Positions 25,427-36,400 of a stretch of 64,000 nucleotides of DNA are shown one piece after another. The stretch's first letter is position 1, and each line of letters starts with the position of its first letter. The notes below the pieces were generated by a model, which was not told where the DNA came from, did no database searches, and was given only the letters and a program-made list of their open reading frames with translations. The stretch comes from Siccirubricoccus deserti (GTDB lineage Bacteria > Pseudomonadota > Alphaproteobacteria > Acetobacterales > Acetobacteraceae), in NCBI RefSeq assembly GCF_014283215.1, contig NZ_JACOMF010000003.1, forward strand, positions 124,001 to 188,000. The letters run 5' to 3'. A program made the position numbers and the translations under genes.

Positions 25427-26398
25427 TCAATCGATACTGAGGTTCAGCCGCGCCACCATCCGCTTCTCGTACTCCACCCGCTCCTTGGCGAAGGCCAGGT
25501 AGTCCGCCGGCGGGAGGTATTCCTGCGGCATGTCCCAGCGGCGGATGATCGCCTGGCTCGCCTCATCCAGGTAGGCCTTGTGGAAGGCGCGGTGCAGCAT
25601 CTCCACCAGCTCCCCCTCCATCCCTTTCGGGCCGACGATCCCATAGGGCGAGGTGACGACCATGTCGTAGCCCAGTTCCCGCAACGTGGGCGCCTCGGGG
25701 AAGCTTGCCAGCCTGTCGCGGGTCCAGACCGAGAGCAGGCGCAGCTCCCCGCTCTCCACATTCGGCCGCCAGGATTGCGCATCGGCGACCACGTCGATCT
25801 GCCTGCCGAGCAGCGCCGTCACCCCTTCCTGCGCGCCGCGGAAGGGGATGTGGGTCATCTGCACCCCCTCACGCGCGCAGAGATCCTCCATGGCGATGTG
25901 GTTGGTCGTGGCGATGCCGCTGGTGGAGTAGGTGATGCGGCCGGGCTGGCGGCGCGCCGCCTCGATCAGGTCCTTGAAGGTCTTGTACGGACTGTCGCTG
26001 CGCACTGCGGTGCCGAAGGTGAAGCCGCTGAGCTGCATGATGTAGGTGAAGTCGTTGACCGGGTCCCAGGTCGGCTGCTTCGTCAGGAAGGGGTGGCGCA
26101 GGATCGAGAGGTGGTGGTGCGCCAGGGTGTAGCCGTCCGGCCGCGCCTGGTTGATGAGGAAGATCGCCGCCTGGGTGCCACGGGCGCCGGGGCGATTCTC
26201 GATCACCACCGGCTGGCCAAGGTCCTTGTTCATGATCTCGAACATGGTCCGGTGCAGCGCATCCAGGCTGCCGCCGGGGGGCCAGGGGATCAGGAAGCGG
26301 ATCGGACGGTTGGGAAAGCGGCCCTGGCCGAGGGCGGGCCCGGCCAGCGCGGCGCCTGTCGCGGCAAGCATGGCGCGGCGACGGATCGACATCATCAT
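25427..26398 (-). CDS. Bug-family (TctC) tripartite tricarboxylate solute-binding protein
   Basis: 323 aa periplasmic binding protein. A Tat-like signal (SIRRRAMLAATGAALAGPALGQ) is followed by FPNRPIRFLIPWPPGGSLDALHR, the Bug signature, then GQPVVIENRPGARGTQAA, YTLAHHHLSILRHP, STSGIATTNHIAMEDL and VTSPYGIVGPKGM. Three ATG codons lie in a row; the first is used because GGGAGGA is about 9 bases upstream. Bug proteins bind small carboxylates or other organic anions; the ligand cannot be predicted. No TctA/TctB permease genes lie nearby. It shares many motifs with the next gene, so the two are tandem paralogues. Confidence 0.92.
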   Translation of the reverse strand: MMMSIRRRAMLAATGAALAGPALGQGRFPNRPIRFLIPWPPGGSLDALHRTMFEIMNKDLGQPVVIENRPGARGTQAAIFLINQARPDGYTLAHHHLSILRHPFLTKQPTWDPVNDFTYIMQLSGFTFGTAVRSDSPYKTFKDLIEAARRQPGRITYSTSGIATTNHIAMEDLCAREGVQMTHIPFRGAQEGVTALLGRQIDVVADAQSWRPNVESGELRLLSVWTRDRLASFPEAPTLRELGYDMVVTSPYGIVGPKGMEGELVEMLHRAFHKAYLDEASQAIIRRWDMPQEYLPPADYLAFAKERVEYEKRMVARLNLSID

Positions 26399-26529
26399 CT
26401 CGTCGTTTCCTCCCGTTGCAGCGGCTCCCGGAGGGATGGGCTGGCCCATCGGGGGGCTTCTGGTTAGGCAACGCGTGGATACTCGCCCACCCTGACCTGT
26501 GGGCGAGGCCCGGGCCGGCCCGGAAAGGA

Positions 26530-27501
26530 TCAGTCGATCCGCAGGTTCAGCCGCTGCGCCATCCTCTTCTCGTATTCGGCGCGGCGGGCGATGAAGCTGC
26601 GGTAGCCCTCGGTGTCATAATACTCCAACGGCATGTCGAATTGCGCCCGCACCTTGGCATTGGCCGGGTCGAACAGCGCCGCCTTCAACGCATCGTGCAG
26701 CACCCGGACCACCCCGGGGTCCATCCCCTTCGGCCCGGACAGCCCGTAGGGCGAGGTCACCACCATGTCGTGCCCCAGCTCCTTCAAGGTCGGCGCCTCG
26801 GGGAAACGTGGCGACCGCTCCCCGGTCCAGACGCAGATCAGGCGAAGCTGCCCGCCGTCCACCAGCGGCGCCCAGGCGGAGCTGTCGGCCACGCTCATCA
26901 CCTCGCCCGAGGCCACGGCGACCGCCGCCTCGTTGGAGGCACGATAGGGCACGTGGACCAGCTCCAATCCCTCTTTCGTCGCCAGCTCCTCCATCGTCAG
27001 GTGGTTGGTCGTGGCGATGCCGGAGGTGGTGTAGGTGAGCCGCCCGGGGTTCGCCTTGGCATAGGCGATGTAGTCGGCCCAGGATTTGATCGGGCCATCC
27101 GACTTCACCGCAATGCCGAACAGCCAGCCGGTCATGCCGATGATGTGGGTGAAGTCGTTCACCGGATCCCAGGGCGGATTGCGGACGATATAGGGCCGGC
27201 GGACGACGGAGAGATGCATCTGGCTGATGGTGTAGCCATCTGGCCGCGCCTGGGTGGTGAGGTAGAGTGCCCCGAGGGTGCCGGACGCCCCGGCGCGATT
27301 CTCCACCACCACCTGCTGGCCCAGGCTGCGCCCGGCGATCTCCGCCGCGGAGCGAAGCTGTGCATCCGCCGACCCGCCCGGAGGCCAGGGAACGATGAGG
27401 CGAATGGGGCGGTCGGGATAGCGGGATTGGGCGATGGCCGGGGCGGCGAGCGCCGCGCCGGCGAGGCCAAGCAGGATGCGGCGTGGAGTTCCCTGAAGCA
27501 C
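26530..27501 (-). CDS. Bug-family (TctC) tripartite tricarboxylate solute-binding protein
   Basis: 323 aa, clearly paralogous to the gene at 25427: RYPDRPIRLIVPWPPGGSADAQLR, GQQVVVENRAGASGT, YTISQMHLSVVRRP, NDFTHIIGMTGWLFGIAVKSD, TTSGIATTNHLTMEEL, VTSPYGLSGPKGMDP. The signal peptide is LLGLAGAALAAPAIAQ. GTG start with GGAAG upstream. The binding-pocket segments differ between the two copies, so ligands may differ. The copies are 131 bases apart and probably co-transcribed, this one first. No membrane components are present in the window. Confidence 0.92.
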   Translation of the reverse strand: MLQGTPRRILLGLAGAALAAPAIAQSRYPDRPIRLIVPWPPGGSADAQLRSAAEIAGRSLGQQVVVENRAGASGTLGALYLTTQARPDGYTISQMHLSVVRRPYIVRNPPWDPVNDFTHIIGMTGWLFGIAVKSDGPIKSWADYIAYAKANPGRLTYTTSGIATTNHLTMEELATKEGLELVHVPYRASNEAAVAVASGEVMSVADSSAWAPLVDGGQLRLICVWTGERSPRFPEAPTLKELGHDMVVTSPYGLSGPKGMDPGVVRVLHDALKAALFDPANAKVRAQFDMPLEYYDTEGYRSFIARRAEYEKRMAQRLNLRID

Positions 27502-27607
27502 GTTTCTTCCCTTCGGTCTGTTGCCGGAAGGTCAGCTTAGCAGGGGAGTGGTTACAATTGGGAAGGCCGGAGAGGCCATCCCCGGCGCCGCGGCGGGTCC
27601 GGGGCGC

Positions 27608-28000
27608 TCACCCGCCTTCGGGCGTCGCCGCGTCGGTGAGCGGGAAGGGCGTGCCGGGCAGGTAGGTGGTGACGGGGCGGATCTCGTAGACCGCGGTGGG
27701 ATTGACGCGTTGCAGGTCGCGCGCGACCTCAACGGCGGCGGCGCGCGTCTCGCACTCCACCACATAGAAGCCCAGAAGCTGCTCCTTGGTCTCGGCGAAA
27801 GGACCATCGAGGACCAGCCCGGGGCCCCGCAGGGTAACGGCCTGCCGCGTCGCCCCAAGCCGCGCCGCCGGGCCAAGCTGGCCCTCCTCGTGCAGCCGGT
27901 CGTGGACCCGGTGCAGATCCTTCATCAGCGCGGCGTCTTCCTCCTGCGTCCAGGAGGTGACCACCTCTTCAACATGGTAGGCCAGGATCGCGTAGAGCAT
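27608..28000 (-). CDS. YCII-family protein
   Basis: 130 aa ferredoxin-like small protein of the YCII (DGPF) family. MLYAILAYHVEEVVTSWTQEEDAAL opens it and the signature LDGPFAETKEQLLGFYVVEC is at about residues 63-82, followed by ARDLQRVNPTAVYEIRPV. Members are often linked to ECF sigma factors, but none lies beside this gene. Biochemical role unknown. The start at 28000 is the family start. Confidence 0.85.
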   Translation of the reverse strand: MLYAILAYHVEEVVTSWTQEEDAALMKDLHRVHDRLHEEGQLGPAARLGATRQAVTLRGPGLVLDGPFAETKEQLLGFYVVECETRAAAVEVARDLQRVNPTAVYEIRPVTTYLPGTPFPLTDAATPEGG

Positions 28001-28162
28001 GGGGCTTCGCCTTTCTTTCGGGGCAGGCAGAAATACCCCAAGGACGTTCTGGCGATGCCTGTCCCGACAGAGCTTCAGCCGGGGGAATACCCAGCTGCGC
28101 CCCGGCCAGCGCTAAAGGCGGCGCCGATGGGCGCTGCCCCCGATCTTCGACCCTTGCGCCAC

Positions 28163-29317
28163 CTACCTACCCAGCCCGTCCCAGAACTCCTTCACCTTGG
28201 CGAAGAACCCCTCGCTCTCCGGGCTGGACTTGCCGGTCCGCGTCGCTTCCGCCTCGAAGGCCTCCAGCAGCTCCCGCTGCTTCGGCGTGAGGTTCTGCGG
28301 CGTCTCGACCGAGACCTGCACGAACATGTCGCCCCGCGCCGCGCTGCGCAGCACGGAGAAGCCCTTGGAGCGCAGGCGGAACTGGTCGCCCGCCTGGGTG
28401 CCGGCGGGGATGGTGACCTTGGCCCGGCCACCGTCCACGGTCGGCACCTCCACCGATCCGCCGAGCGCCGCCTGGGTCATCCGCAGCGGGACGCGGACGT
28501 AGATGTTCGCCCCGTCGCGCTGGAAGATCGGGTGCTGCCGCACGCCGATGTCCACGTAGAGGTCGCCAGCCGGTGCCCCGCGCAGCCCGGCCTCGCCCTC
28601 GCCGGCCAGGCGGATGCGGGTGCCGTCCTCCACCCCGGCGGGGATCGAGACGTTGAGGGTGCGGTCGCGCTGCACCCGTCCGGCGCCCTGGCAGACCTTG
28701 CAGGGATTCTTGATGATCCGCCCCTGGCCGGAGCAGGTCGGGCAGGTCCGCTCGATCAGGAAGAAGCCCTGCTGCGCCCGCACCTTGCCGGCCCCCTGGC
28801 AGGTCGGGCAGGTCTGCGCTCCGCCGCCGCTGCCGGGTTCCGCCCCGCTGCCGCTGCACGCCTCGCAGCTGACCGAGGAGGGCACCTTGATGGTCTTCTT
28901 GGTGCCGGAAAAAGCTTCTTCCAGCCCGATCTCGACGGTGGTGCGGAGGTCGGCGCCGCGGCCGCTCGCCTGGCGTTGCCGGCCGCGGCCGCCGCCGCCG
29001 CCGAAGCGGCCGAACATCTCCTCGAAGATGTCCTCGAAGCCGGCTCCGAAGGGGTTGCCGCCCTGGAAGCCGCCGCCGCCCGGCCCGCCCTGTTCGAAGG
29101 CGGCGTGGCCGTAGCGGTCGTAGGCCGCGCGCTTCTCGGCGTCCTTCAGCACGTCATAGGCCTCGTTCAATTCCTTGAACCGGCCCTCGGCCTCCTTGTC
29201 GCCCTGGTTGCGGTCAGGGTGGTACTTCATCGCCAGCCGGCGATAAGCCTTCTTCAGGTCATCCTCGGTCGCCTCGCGCTGCACGCCGAGGATGTCATAG
29301 TAATCGCGCTTGGCCAT
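28163..29317 (-). CDS. dnaJ: Chaperone DnaJ (Hsp40)
   Basis: Co-chaperone that delivers unfolded proteins to DnaK and triggers its ATPase. J domain at residues 1-70 with HPD in MKYHPDRN; a Gly/Phe-rich linker ([11 protein letters not shown]...FGGGGGRG); four zinc-binding CXXCXGXG repeats ([32 protein letters not shown]); then the substrate-binding C-terminal domains. [12 protein letters not shown] is the usual N-terminus, so 29317 is used (384 aa); ATG at 29329 would add MSQA. It lies downstream of dnaK on the same strand, separated by a hairpin. Confidence 0.96.
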   Translation of the reverse strand: MAKRDYYDILGVQREATEDDLKKAYRRLAMKYHPDRNQGDKEAEGRFKELNEAYDVLKDAEKRAAYDRYGHAAFEQGGPGGGGFQGGNPFGAGFEDIFEEMFGRFGGGGGRGRQRQASGRGADLRTTVEIGLEEAFSGTKKTIKVPSSVSCEACSGSGAEPGSGGGAQTCPTCQGAGKVRAQQGFFLIERTCPTCSGQGRIIKNPCKVCQGAGRVQRDRTLNVSIPAGVEDGTRIRLAGEGEAGLRGAPAGDLYVDIGVRQHPIFQRDGANIYVRVPLRMTQAALGGSVEVPTVDGGRAKVTIPAGTQAGDQFRLRSKGFSVLRSAARGDMFVQVSVETPQNLTPKQRELLEAFEAEATRTGKSSPESEGFFAKVKEFWDGLGR

Positions 29318-29372
29318 GGCCTGGCTCATACCCCATCCGGGAGTAAGTCATGCCGCGCCCCGCACAGGACGA

Positions 29373-29399
29373 CGCCCGGCCCCTTGCGGGAACCGGGCG
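29373..29399. terminator. Hairpin between dnaK and dnaJ
   Basis: CGCCCGG (29373-29379) pairs with CCGGGCG (29393-29399), with further CCC/GGG pairing inside. It may attenuate transcription from dnaK into dnaJ or stabilise the dnaK mRNA end. Confidence 0.5.
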
Positions 29400-29435
29400 C
29401 CGAACATCACACGGAAGCGCAGCGGTTCCGAAAGC

Positions 29436-31373
<1,938 letters not shown>

Positions 31374-31515
31374 CCGTAACTTCTCCTTTGCGGCGGGCGA
31401 GGGCGGCCCGAAACAGGCACCGCGCCCCGTCCCCTGATTGCGCCCGGGGATGGATTCCCTGAGAGGCGACTTCGGATGCTGGGGATCGCCGGCCGAACGG
31501 CCGACAACGCTGCCG

Positions 31516-31544
31516 ATGTATTGGCCCCGGGGCGACCGGACAAG
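31516..31544 (-). promoter_or_regulatory. Candidate sigma32-type promoter for dnaK
   Basis: On the minus strand CCTTGTC (caag of its complement at 31541-31544) is followed after about 15 bases by CAATACAT (31516-31523). This resembles the CTTG / CCTATNT layout of alphaproteobacterial heat-shock promoters, about 145 bases ahead of dnaK. No CIRCE element was seen. Confidence 0.35.
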
Positions 31545-31652
31545 GGTCCATACGCCCGGGTGATGAAAATTTAGGCGGCGTCAGGCGTCACGGCGGCGCT
31601 CATTCCGCTCGCGCCGCCGGCGGCGACATTCCCGCGCCGCCAGCGGCGACCG

Positions 31653-32240
31653 TCACTTGCTCTGCGTACCACCGCCGGCCGCGACGACGACCATCGCCGG
31701 CTTCAGCAGCCGCCCGTTCAGCGTCCAGGCCGGGGTCCAGGCCTGGATCACCGTGCCCGGCGCCACGCCCTCCGGCGCCGGCTGCTCGGCCATCGCCTGG
31801 TGCAGTTCGGGGTCGAAGGGCTGGCCCTGGGCATCCTTGCGGGCAATGCCGTTACGCTCCAGCACGCCGAGGAAGCTGCGCTCAACCCCCTCGAAGCCCT
31901 CGCGCAGCTTGGTCAGCAGCTCTGGCTCGCCCTCCTGCTGCGGCGGCAGCGCATCGAGACCACGGCGCAGGTTCTGCGCCGCCTCCACCACGTCGCCGGC
32001 GAATTTCTGGATGGCGTATTGCCGCGCGTCCGCAACCTCGCGTTGGGTCCGGCTGCGGAGGTTCTGCATCTCCGCCTCCGAGCGCAGCCAGCGATCGCGG
32101 AGTTGCTGGACCTCCGCCTCCAGCGCGGCGATGCGCTCGGCGTCGGTCTGCGGCGCTGCATCCTGCGGAGCTTCGGGGGGTGGTTCCGCGCCAGGGATGT
32201 CCGGCAGCTGTTCGGCTGGATCGCTCATGGTCTCTTGCAT
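31653..32240 (-). CDS. grpE: Nucleotide exchange factor GrpE
   Basis: 195 aa. It exchanges ADP for ATP on DnaK. An acidic, Pro-rich N-terminus is followed by a long coiled coil (RIAALEAEVQQLRDRWLRSEAEMQNLRSR), then the four-helix part (FAGDVVEAAQNLRRGLDAL) and the C-terminal beta-domain containing DPELHQAMAE and GTVIQAWTPAWTLNGRLLKPAMVVVA. An ATG at 32228 would remove four residues. It lies upstream of dnaK with 279 bases between, so dnaK probably also has its own promoter. Confidence 0.95.
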   Translation of the reverse strand: MQETMSDPAEQLPDIPGAEPPPEAPQDAAPQTDAERIAALEAEVQQLRDRWLRSEAEMQNLRSRTQREVADARQYAIQKFAGDVVEAAQNLRRGLDALPPQQEGEPELLTKLREGFEGVERSFLGVLERNGIARKDAQGQPFDPELHQAMAEQPAPEGVAPGTVIQAWTPAWTLNGRLLKPAMVVVAAGGGTQSK

Positions 32241-32332
32241 GCTGAGGGGAGGGCCCGCGCAGGGGCCGGGATTGCCACATCAGGTAGTCGCTGTGGGTGG
32301 CAACAGCAACCAGCGGCCGGTGCCAACCTGTC

Positions 32333-32911
32333 CTACAGCAGCACCAGCCCCGCCCGCGCCCCGCGCGCCACCGCATCCGCCCGGCTGCTGGCGCCAAGCT
32401 TCTGCAGCACCGCCGCGACATGCGCCTTGGCGGTGTGGAAGGACAGGCCGAGCCGCCGGGCGATCACCTTGTTCGAGGCGCCGGCGGCCAGCAGGTCCAG
32501 CACCTCACGCTCCCGCCGCGTCAGCCCGACGTCCGGCGGCGGCGTCTCCCGCCCCGCCAGTACGGCGAGCAGCCCGGGCGGCACTACGGCCAGCCCGCGT
32601 GCCGCCGCGGCAAGGCCGGCGGCCAGCGTCGCCGCCGGCGCGTCCGGCGGCAGCACCCCGGCGGCGCCGGCCCTGAGCGCCGCCCGCACGGCGGCGCCCT
32701 CGTCGGCCAGTACCAGTCGCGGCAGGCCGCCCGGATCGGTGCCTGGCGACTGGGCCAGCACCACCTCGGCCACTTCCTCCTCCACCAGCCGGAGGCTGGG
32801 CAGCGCCGCCAGCCGGGCGGCGAGGGCAGGGTCGTCCACCCGCAGCGCCACCCGCAGCGGCGGCGCCGGCGTCGCGGCGGCGCGACGCCGTTCGGCAAGG
32901 GCCTGCATCAT
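32333..32911 (-). CDS. LuxR-type HTH regulator with degenerate receiver domain
   Basis: 192 aa. The C-terminal domain (about 128-190) is a typical GerE/LuxR HTH: LTRREREVLDLLAAGASNKVIARRLGLSFHTAKAHVAAVLQKLGASSRADAV. The first 120 residues have receiver-like length and end AAAARGLAVVPPGLLAVL, as in NarL-type regulators. However, the place of the phospho-accepting Asp reads VVLAQSP and the acidic N-terminal pair is weak, so ordinary phosphorylation seems unlikely. It lies 46 bases downstream of the HtrA-like gene on the same strand and 92 bases upstream of grpE. Target genes unknown. Confidence 0.85.
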   Translation of the reverse strand: MMQALAERRRAAATPAPPLRVALRVDDPALAARLAALPSLRLVEEEVAEVVLAQSPGTDPGGLPRLVLADEGAAVRAALRAGAAGVLPPDAPAATLAAGLAAAARGLAVVPPGLLAVLAGRETPPPDVGLTRREREVLDLLAAGASNKVIARRLGLSFHTAKAHVAAVLQKLGASSRADAVARGARAGLVLL

Positions 32912-32957
32912 GGCGTGCCACCCCGCTCGCGCCCCTGGGCGCCAATGTCGATCAGCA

Positions 32958-33860
32958 TCATTCGGCCACCGCCCTTTCCCGGATGACCACCGGCAGGCGC
33001 CGCGGCAGCCCGGCGCGAATCAAATCCAAGGTCACCTCCCGCCCGATGCTATCGGGGTCGAGCCGCGCCAGCATCTCCCGCACCGAGGTCAGCGGCGTGC
33101 CATCCCAGCCCACCAGCACATCGCCCAGCAGCACCCCCGCCTGCCCGGCCGGGCTCAGCGGGTCGACGCCGACGGTGATCAGCCCGCGTCCATGCTCCGT
33201 CCGCACCGGCTGCAGCGCCAGGCCGAGGTAGCCGCGGGCAATGCGGCCGGTGGCCTTCAGCGTCTCCACCACCCGGCCGATGGTCTCGGCCGGGATCGCC
33301 AGGGCACGGCGCCTTGGCCCCGGCACCGCCATGCCCAGCAGCCGTCCGGCATGATCCAGCACCGCTCCGCCTTCCGCCGCCGGATCGAGCCGGAAGCCGA
33401 GCTGGATGCGGCGCTCCAGCCGCCCGCCGCGCAGCGACCGCCATGGCCCGGCGAGCTGCGCCACCATGCCGAAGGCGGCCAGCGGTCCATGCTCCCCCCG
33501 GCCGACGGTCAGCACCAGATGCCCGGCCGCCAGGCTGCCGGCGGCACCGGCCGGCGGGGCGAGATCGACCGGCGGCACCGGGCCGGTCGCGGCGCGCAGC
33601 AGCGCCACATCCGTACCGGGATCGCGCCCGGCCAGGGTCGCCGCCACCCGGCGGCCGTCCGGCAGGGTGAGGGCGAGCTCGTCATCACGCTCCAGCGCTT
33701 CCTCCGCGGTCACTACCAGCCCCTCCGCCCAGAGCAGGCCGGAGCGGGCCCGGCCGTCGCGGCCATGCACGGTGGCGGTCCGGGCGGCGGCCAGGGCGGT
33801 GAGGGCCGCGAGGCGGTCGGAGAAGGCGGCGAAGAGGTCGGGGGCGCTGGTGTCGTTCAT
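32958..33860 (-). CDS. HtrA-like trypsin-fold/PDZ protein, catalytic residues missing
   Basis: 300 aa with the S1C layout: a trypsin-like domain (about 25-215) and one PDZ domain (about 218-298; GYLGLALQPV, GVDPLSPAGQAGVLLGDVLVGWDGTPL). In active HtrA proteins the His lies in TNNHV and the Ser in GNSGG. Here the matching segments read VVTAEEAL (about 49-56) and DPAAEGGAVLD (about 159-169), so both His and Ser appear lost; Asp84 (GTDVALL) remains. There is no signal peptide, so a cytoplasmic location is suggested. It is probably a pseudoprotease acting as a peptide-binding or regulatory partner of the adjacent LuxR-type regulator (inference). Confidence 0.8.
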   Translation of the reverse strand: MNDTSAPDLFAAFSDRLAALTALAAARTATVHGRDGRARSGLLWAEGLVVTAEEALERDDELALTLPDGRRVAATLAGRDPGTDVALLRAATGPVPPVDLAPPAGAAGSLAAGHLVLTVGRGEHGPLAAFGMVAQLAGPWRSLRGGRLERRIQLGFRLDPAAEGGAVLDHAGRLLGMAVPGPRRRALAIPAETIGRVVETLKATGRIARGYLGLALQPVRTEHGRGLITVGVDPLSPAGQAGVLLGDVLVGWDGTPLTSVREMLARLDPDSIGREVTLDLIRAGLPRRLPVVIRERAVAE

Positions 33861-33962
33861 CGGCGTGTCCTCATCTGGGGATGATGTGCGGCGACGACGA
33901 GGGCACCACCATTGACCGGATGGCGAGAGCCGAATGGCCGAGTGGCCTAGCCCGGCGCTGCT

Positions 33963-35261
33963 TCAGCGCAGCGACCGGGCCATCGCGTGGCGCCGCGGCG
34001 CCCCGCCGAAGCGGCCCCGGCCTTCCTCCCCCGCCGGCGCGAACTGCCGCGCCGCGCCGAACATGAAGGAAACCCATACCGCAACGAACAGCACCGCCAT
34101 CGGCAGGCTGAGGTCGATGCCGACCAGCCGCCCGTCGGTCCCCCGGCCATTCAGATCGTAGAACAGCAGCAGGTTGGCATTGGCCATTGCTGCCAGCAAC
34201 GCCGCGATGGTCCAGTTGGAAGGGGAAGGCGCCAGCGCCGCCAGCAGGAAGCCGAGCAGCAGCGGGGTGAAGAGGTGGTTCTCATGCACCCCGGTGCTCA
34301 GGATGACGTAGCCGAGGAAGGCGGTGATAGCGTAGAGGATCGTCGGCGCCAGGCCCTTGGGGCCACGGACGGCCATCAGGATGGTCGCCGCATAGGCCAG
34401 GTAGAACAACCCCTTGTGCAGCCAGATCACCGGCCGGCCGACATTCGCCATGAAGGTCGCCGGGTCGCCGAGCCCGGCGCTGCCCTCCACCAGGGTGCGC
34501 CAGAGGTACTGCTCCAGCCAGGCGAGATTGGGCACGTTGGCGCTGAGGAAGGCGTTGTGGGTGGCGCGGTGCAGCGCCGGCAGCGGTTCCCGCCCGAAGC
34601 CCATGAAGATCACCAGGGCAAGCCCGGCGGCGACCAGGGCGACCCGGCGGAACAGCGGCGTGCGCACCACCGCCAGCAGCGCCTGCGGCCGCAATGAATC
34701 GATGCCGAAGATGTGGATGGCGAGGAAGGGCGCGATCAGCAGCGGCTGCCATTTGGTCAGGGCGCTGAGGCCGAACAGCAGCGTCCCCAGCACTGGCCGG
34801 CCTTCCCGCAACGCCCAGAAGGCGCCGAGCAGGGTCGGGGCGACGAAAAGGTCGAGATAGGCGAGGCCCATCCCGTTCAGGGTGACGCCGGCGCTGAAGG
34901 CGGCAGCCAGCATCGGGCTGCCGGAGATCGCCAGTACCAGCCCGGTCGAGAGCAGCTGGACCAGGAAGATGGTGGTCTTCAGCGCGGTCAACGCATCCCA
35001 GTCCATCACCTGGCCCAGGTGATGGGCGAACCGGAGGATGACGAAGCTGAGCGGCGGATAGTCGCTCTCGGCAGCCGCATAGGCGGCGCCGGTTCCCAGG
35101 CTGTCGATGTGGTTCATCCAGGGCAGCCAGTAGAGGCCGACATCGGTGGTGCCGGGGGAGCCGATCAGGGAGAGCGAGACGAGGCCGGACATTGCCAGCA
35201 GCAGCCAGGCAGCGACGCGGGTCGGGGGCTCCGGCGGCGCGGCGTAGGATGGCTCAGCCAC
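33963..35261 (-). CDS. Polytopic GT-C-type (GT87/DUF2029-like) glycosyltransferase
   Basis: 432 aa integral membrane protein with about 10-12 hydrophobic helices. The first periplasmic loop contains TTDVGLYWLPWMNHIDSLG and ESDYPPLSF, in the position where GT-C enzymes keep their catalytic acidic residue. FGLSALTKWQPLLIAPF and GVHENHLFTPLLLGFLL are conserved-looking motifs of polyprenyl-phosphate-sugar dependent transferases (GT87). GTG start at 35261; ATG codons downstream would cut into the first helix. Substrate unknown. It stands alone between the HtrA-like gene and a long upstream gap. Confidence 0.7.
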   Translation of the reverse strand: MAEPSYAAPPEPPTRVAAWLLLAMSGLVSLSLIGSPGTTDVGLYWLPWMNHIDSLGTGAAYAAAESDYPPLSFVILRFAHHLGQVMDWDALTALKTTIFLVQLLSTGLVLAISGSPMLAAAFSAGVTLNGMGLAYLDLFVAPTLLGAFWALREGRPVLGTLLFGLSALTKWQPLLIAPFLAIHIFGIDSLRPQALLAVVRTPLFRRVALVAAGLALVIFMGFGREPLPALHRATHNAFLSANVPNLAWLEQYLWRTLVEGSAGLGDPATFMANVGRPVIWLHKGLFYLAYAATILMAVRGPKGLAPTILYAITAFLGYVILSTGVHENHLFTPLLLGFLLAALAPSPSNWTIAALLAAMANANLLLFYDLNGRGTDGRLVGIDLSLPMAVLFVAVWVSFMFGAARQFAPAGEEGRGRFGGAPRRHAMARSLR

Positions 35262-35830
35262 GCAGGCGGTCCGGGTTGGGCAGGCGGCAATGGGGCATGC
35301 GAAGGGGCCCTTGGTTGAGGCTGGAATCGGGTGGCCGGAGGCCGGGATGAATGCGGCGCGGCAATGAACGGAGTGCGGCCGGCGCGCGGAACATGGTCTG
35401 GCGATCTGGCAACGCGGCCATCGGCGGGCCGGTTGCTGCGGTGGTCAGGATGACCCGACGGCGGCATGCATCGGCCGCGGCCACTCAACCGGGCTTCGGG
35501 GATCGACGGCAAGGGGAGATGCCGTGGTGGAACGGGTGGGGTGCGGGTCCGGCGGCACATCGGAGCGCCGAATGGGAGTCCGGATGCGGAAGGCGCGACG
35601 ATGCATCCGCTGCGGACGGCGCCGGTTCTCGGAATGCAGATCAGGTCAAACGGCCGGATCGTCGCCTCCATCCCCGGTTGAAGGCATGGGTTCAACCCGC
35701 CTGGTCGAAAATGGCTCGCAACCCCATGAACAGCAGGTTCACGGAAGGCAAAGGCGGTTGGACGTATTGCGCCCAACGGGAATGTCCTCCCCCGTGCTTA
35801 CGTCCTGCCCCTTTGGAGAACGCCGCCCCG
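35262..35830. other. Long intergenic region between divergent genes
   Basis: 569 bases. The open frame that runs through its right half into the HD gene has no recognisable protein character (Arg/Gly/Ala-rich, no conserved look). I see no RNA gene or repeat. It must contain promoters for both flanking genes. Confidence 0.4.
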
Positions 35831-36400
35831 ATGGACACCCCTGAATCCACCCTCGCCACCGTCTTGCGCGCCGCTGTCTTCGCCGCCCGCGTCCACGCCA
35901 CCCACACCCGCAAGGGCGCCGCGGCCGAGCCCTACGTGAACCACGTGCTGGAAGTTGCCGCCCTGCTGGCCGAGCATGGCGCCCCGCCAGCCGCCGTCAT
36001 TGCCGCCCTGCTGCACGACACGGTGGAGGACAGCGACGCCGACCCGACGCCCACCACCCTGGCCGACATCGAGGCCGCCTTCGGCGCCGAGGTAGCCAGC
36101 ATCGTCGCCGAGGTGTCGGACGACAAGGCGCTGCCGAAGGAGGTCCGCAAGGCCAACCAGGTGCGCCAGGCGGCGAAGAAATCCGCCGCCGCCCGGCAAC
36201 TCAAGCTGGCCGACAAGATCTCCAATCTGCGCGCCATTACCGACAGCCCGCCGCACGGCTGGGACCATGCGCGGCGGGTGGAGTACCTGGGCTGGGCTGG
36301 GCGGGTGGCGATCGGGTTGAAGGGGCTCAACCCGGCGCTGGATGCGCTGTTCGAGGCCACCTACCGCGAGGCGCTGGCCCGGTTGGCGGCGGAAGCATGA
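35831..36400 (+). CDS. HD-domain (p)ppGpp hydrolase-like protein (MESH1/SpoT-N type)
   Basis: 189 aa single-domain HD phosphohydrolase resembling the hydrolase half of SpoT and the animal protein Mesh1. The metal ligands are recognisable: His near ATHTRKGAAAEPYVNHVLEVAALL, then the HD pair in IAALLHDTVEDSDADPT, and a later Asp in LADKISNLRAI. No synthetase, TGS or ACT domain follows, so it would only degrade (p)ppGpp or a related nucleotide. The ATG at 35831 matches the beginning of the conserved fold. It is monocistronic. Confidence 0.85.
   Translation: MDTPESTLATVLRAAVFAARVHATHTRKGAAAEPYVNHVLEVAALLAEHGAPPAAVIAALLHDTVEDSDADPTPTTLADIEAAFGAEVASIVAEVSDDKALPKEVRKANQVRQAAKKSAAARQLKLADKISNLRAITDSPPHGWDHARRVEYLGWAGRVAIGLKGLNPALDALFEATYREALARLAAEA

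Noticed and set aside
32958-33860. Active HtrA/DegP serine protease
   Set aside because: The expected His and Ser positions are not His and Ser and there is no signal peptide, so I call it a probable pseudoprotease.
35351-35830. N-terminal extension of the HD hydrolase
   Set aside because: The in-frame extension is Arg/Gly/Ala-rich without conserved features, while the ATG at 35831 starts at the known fold.
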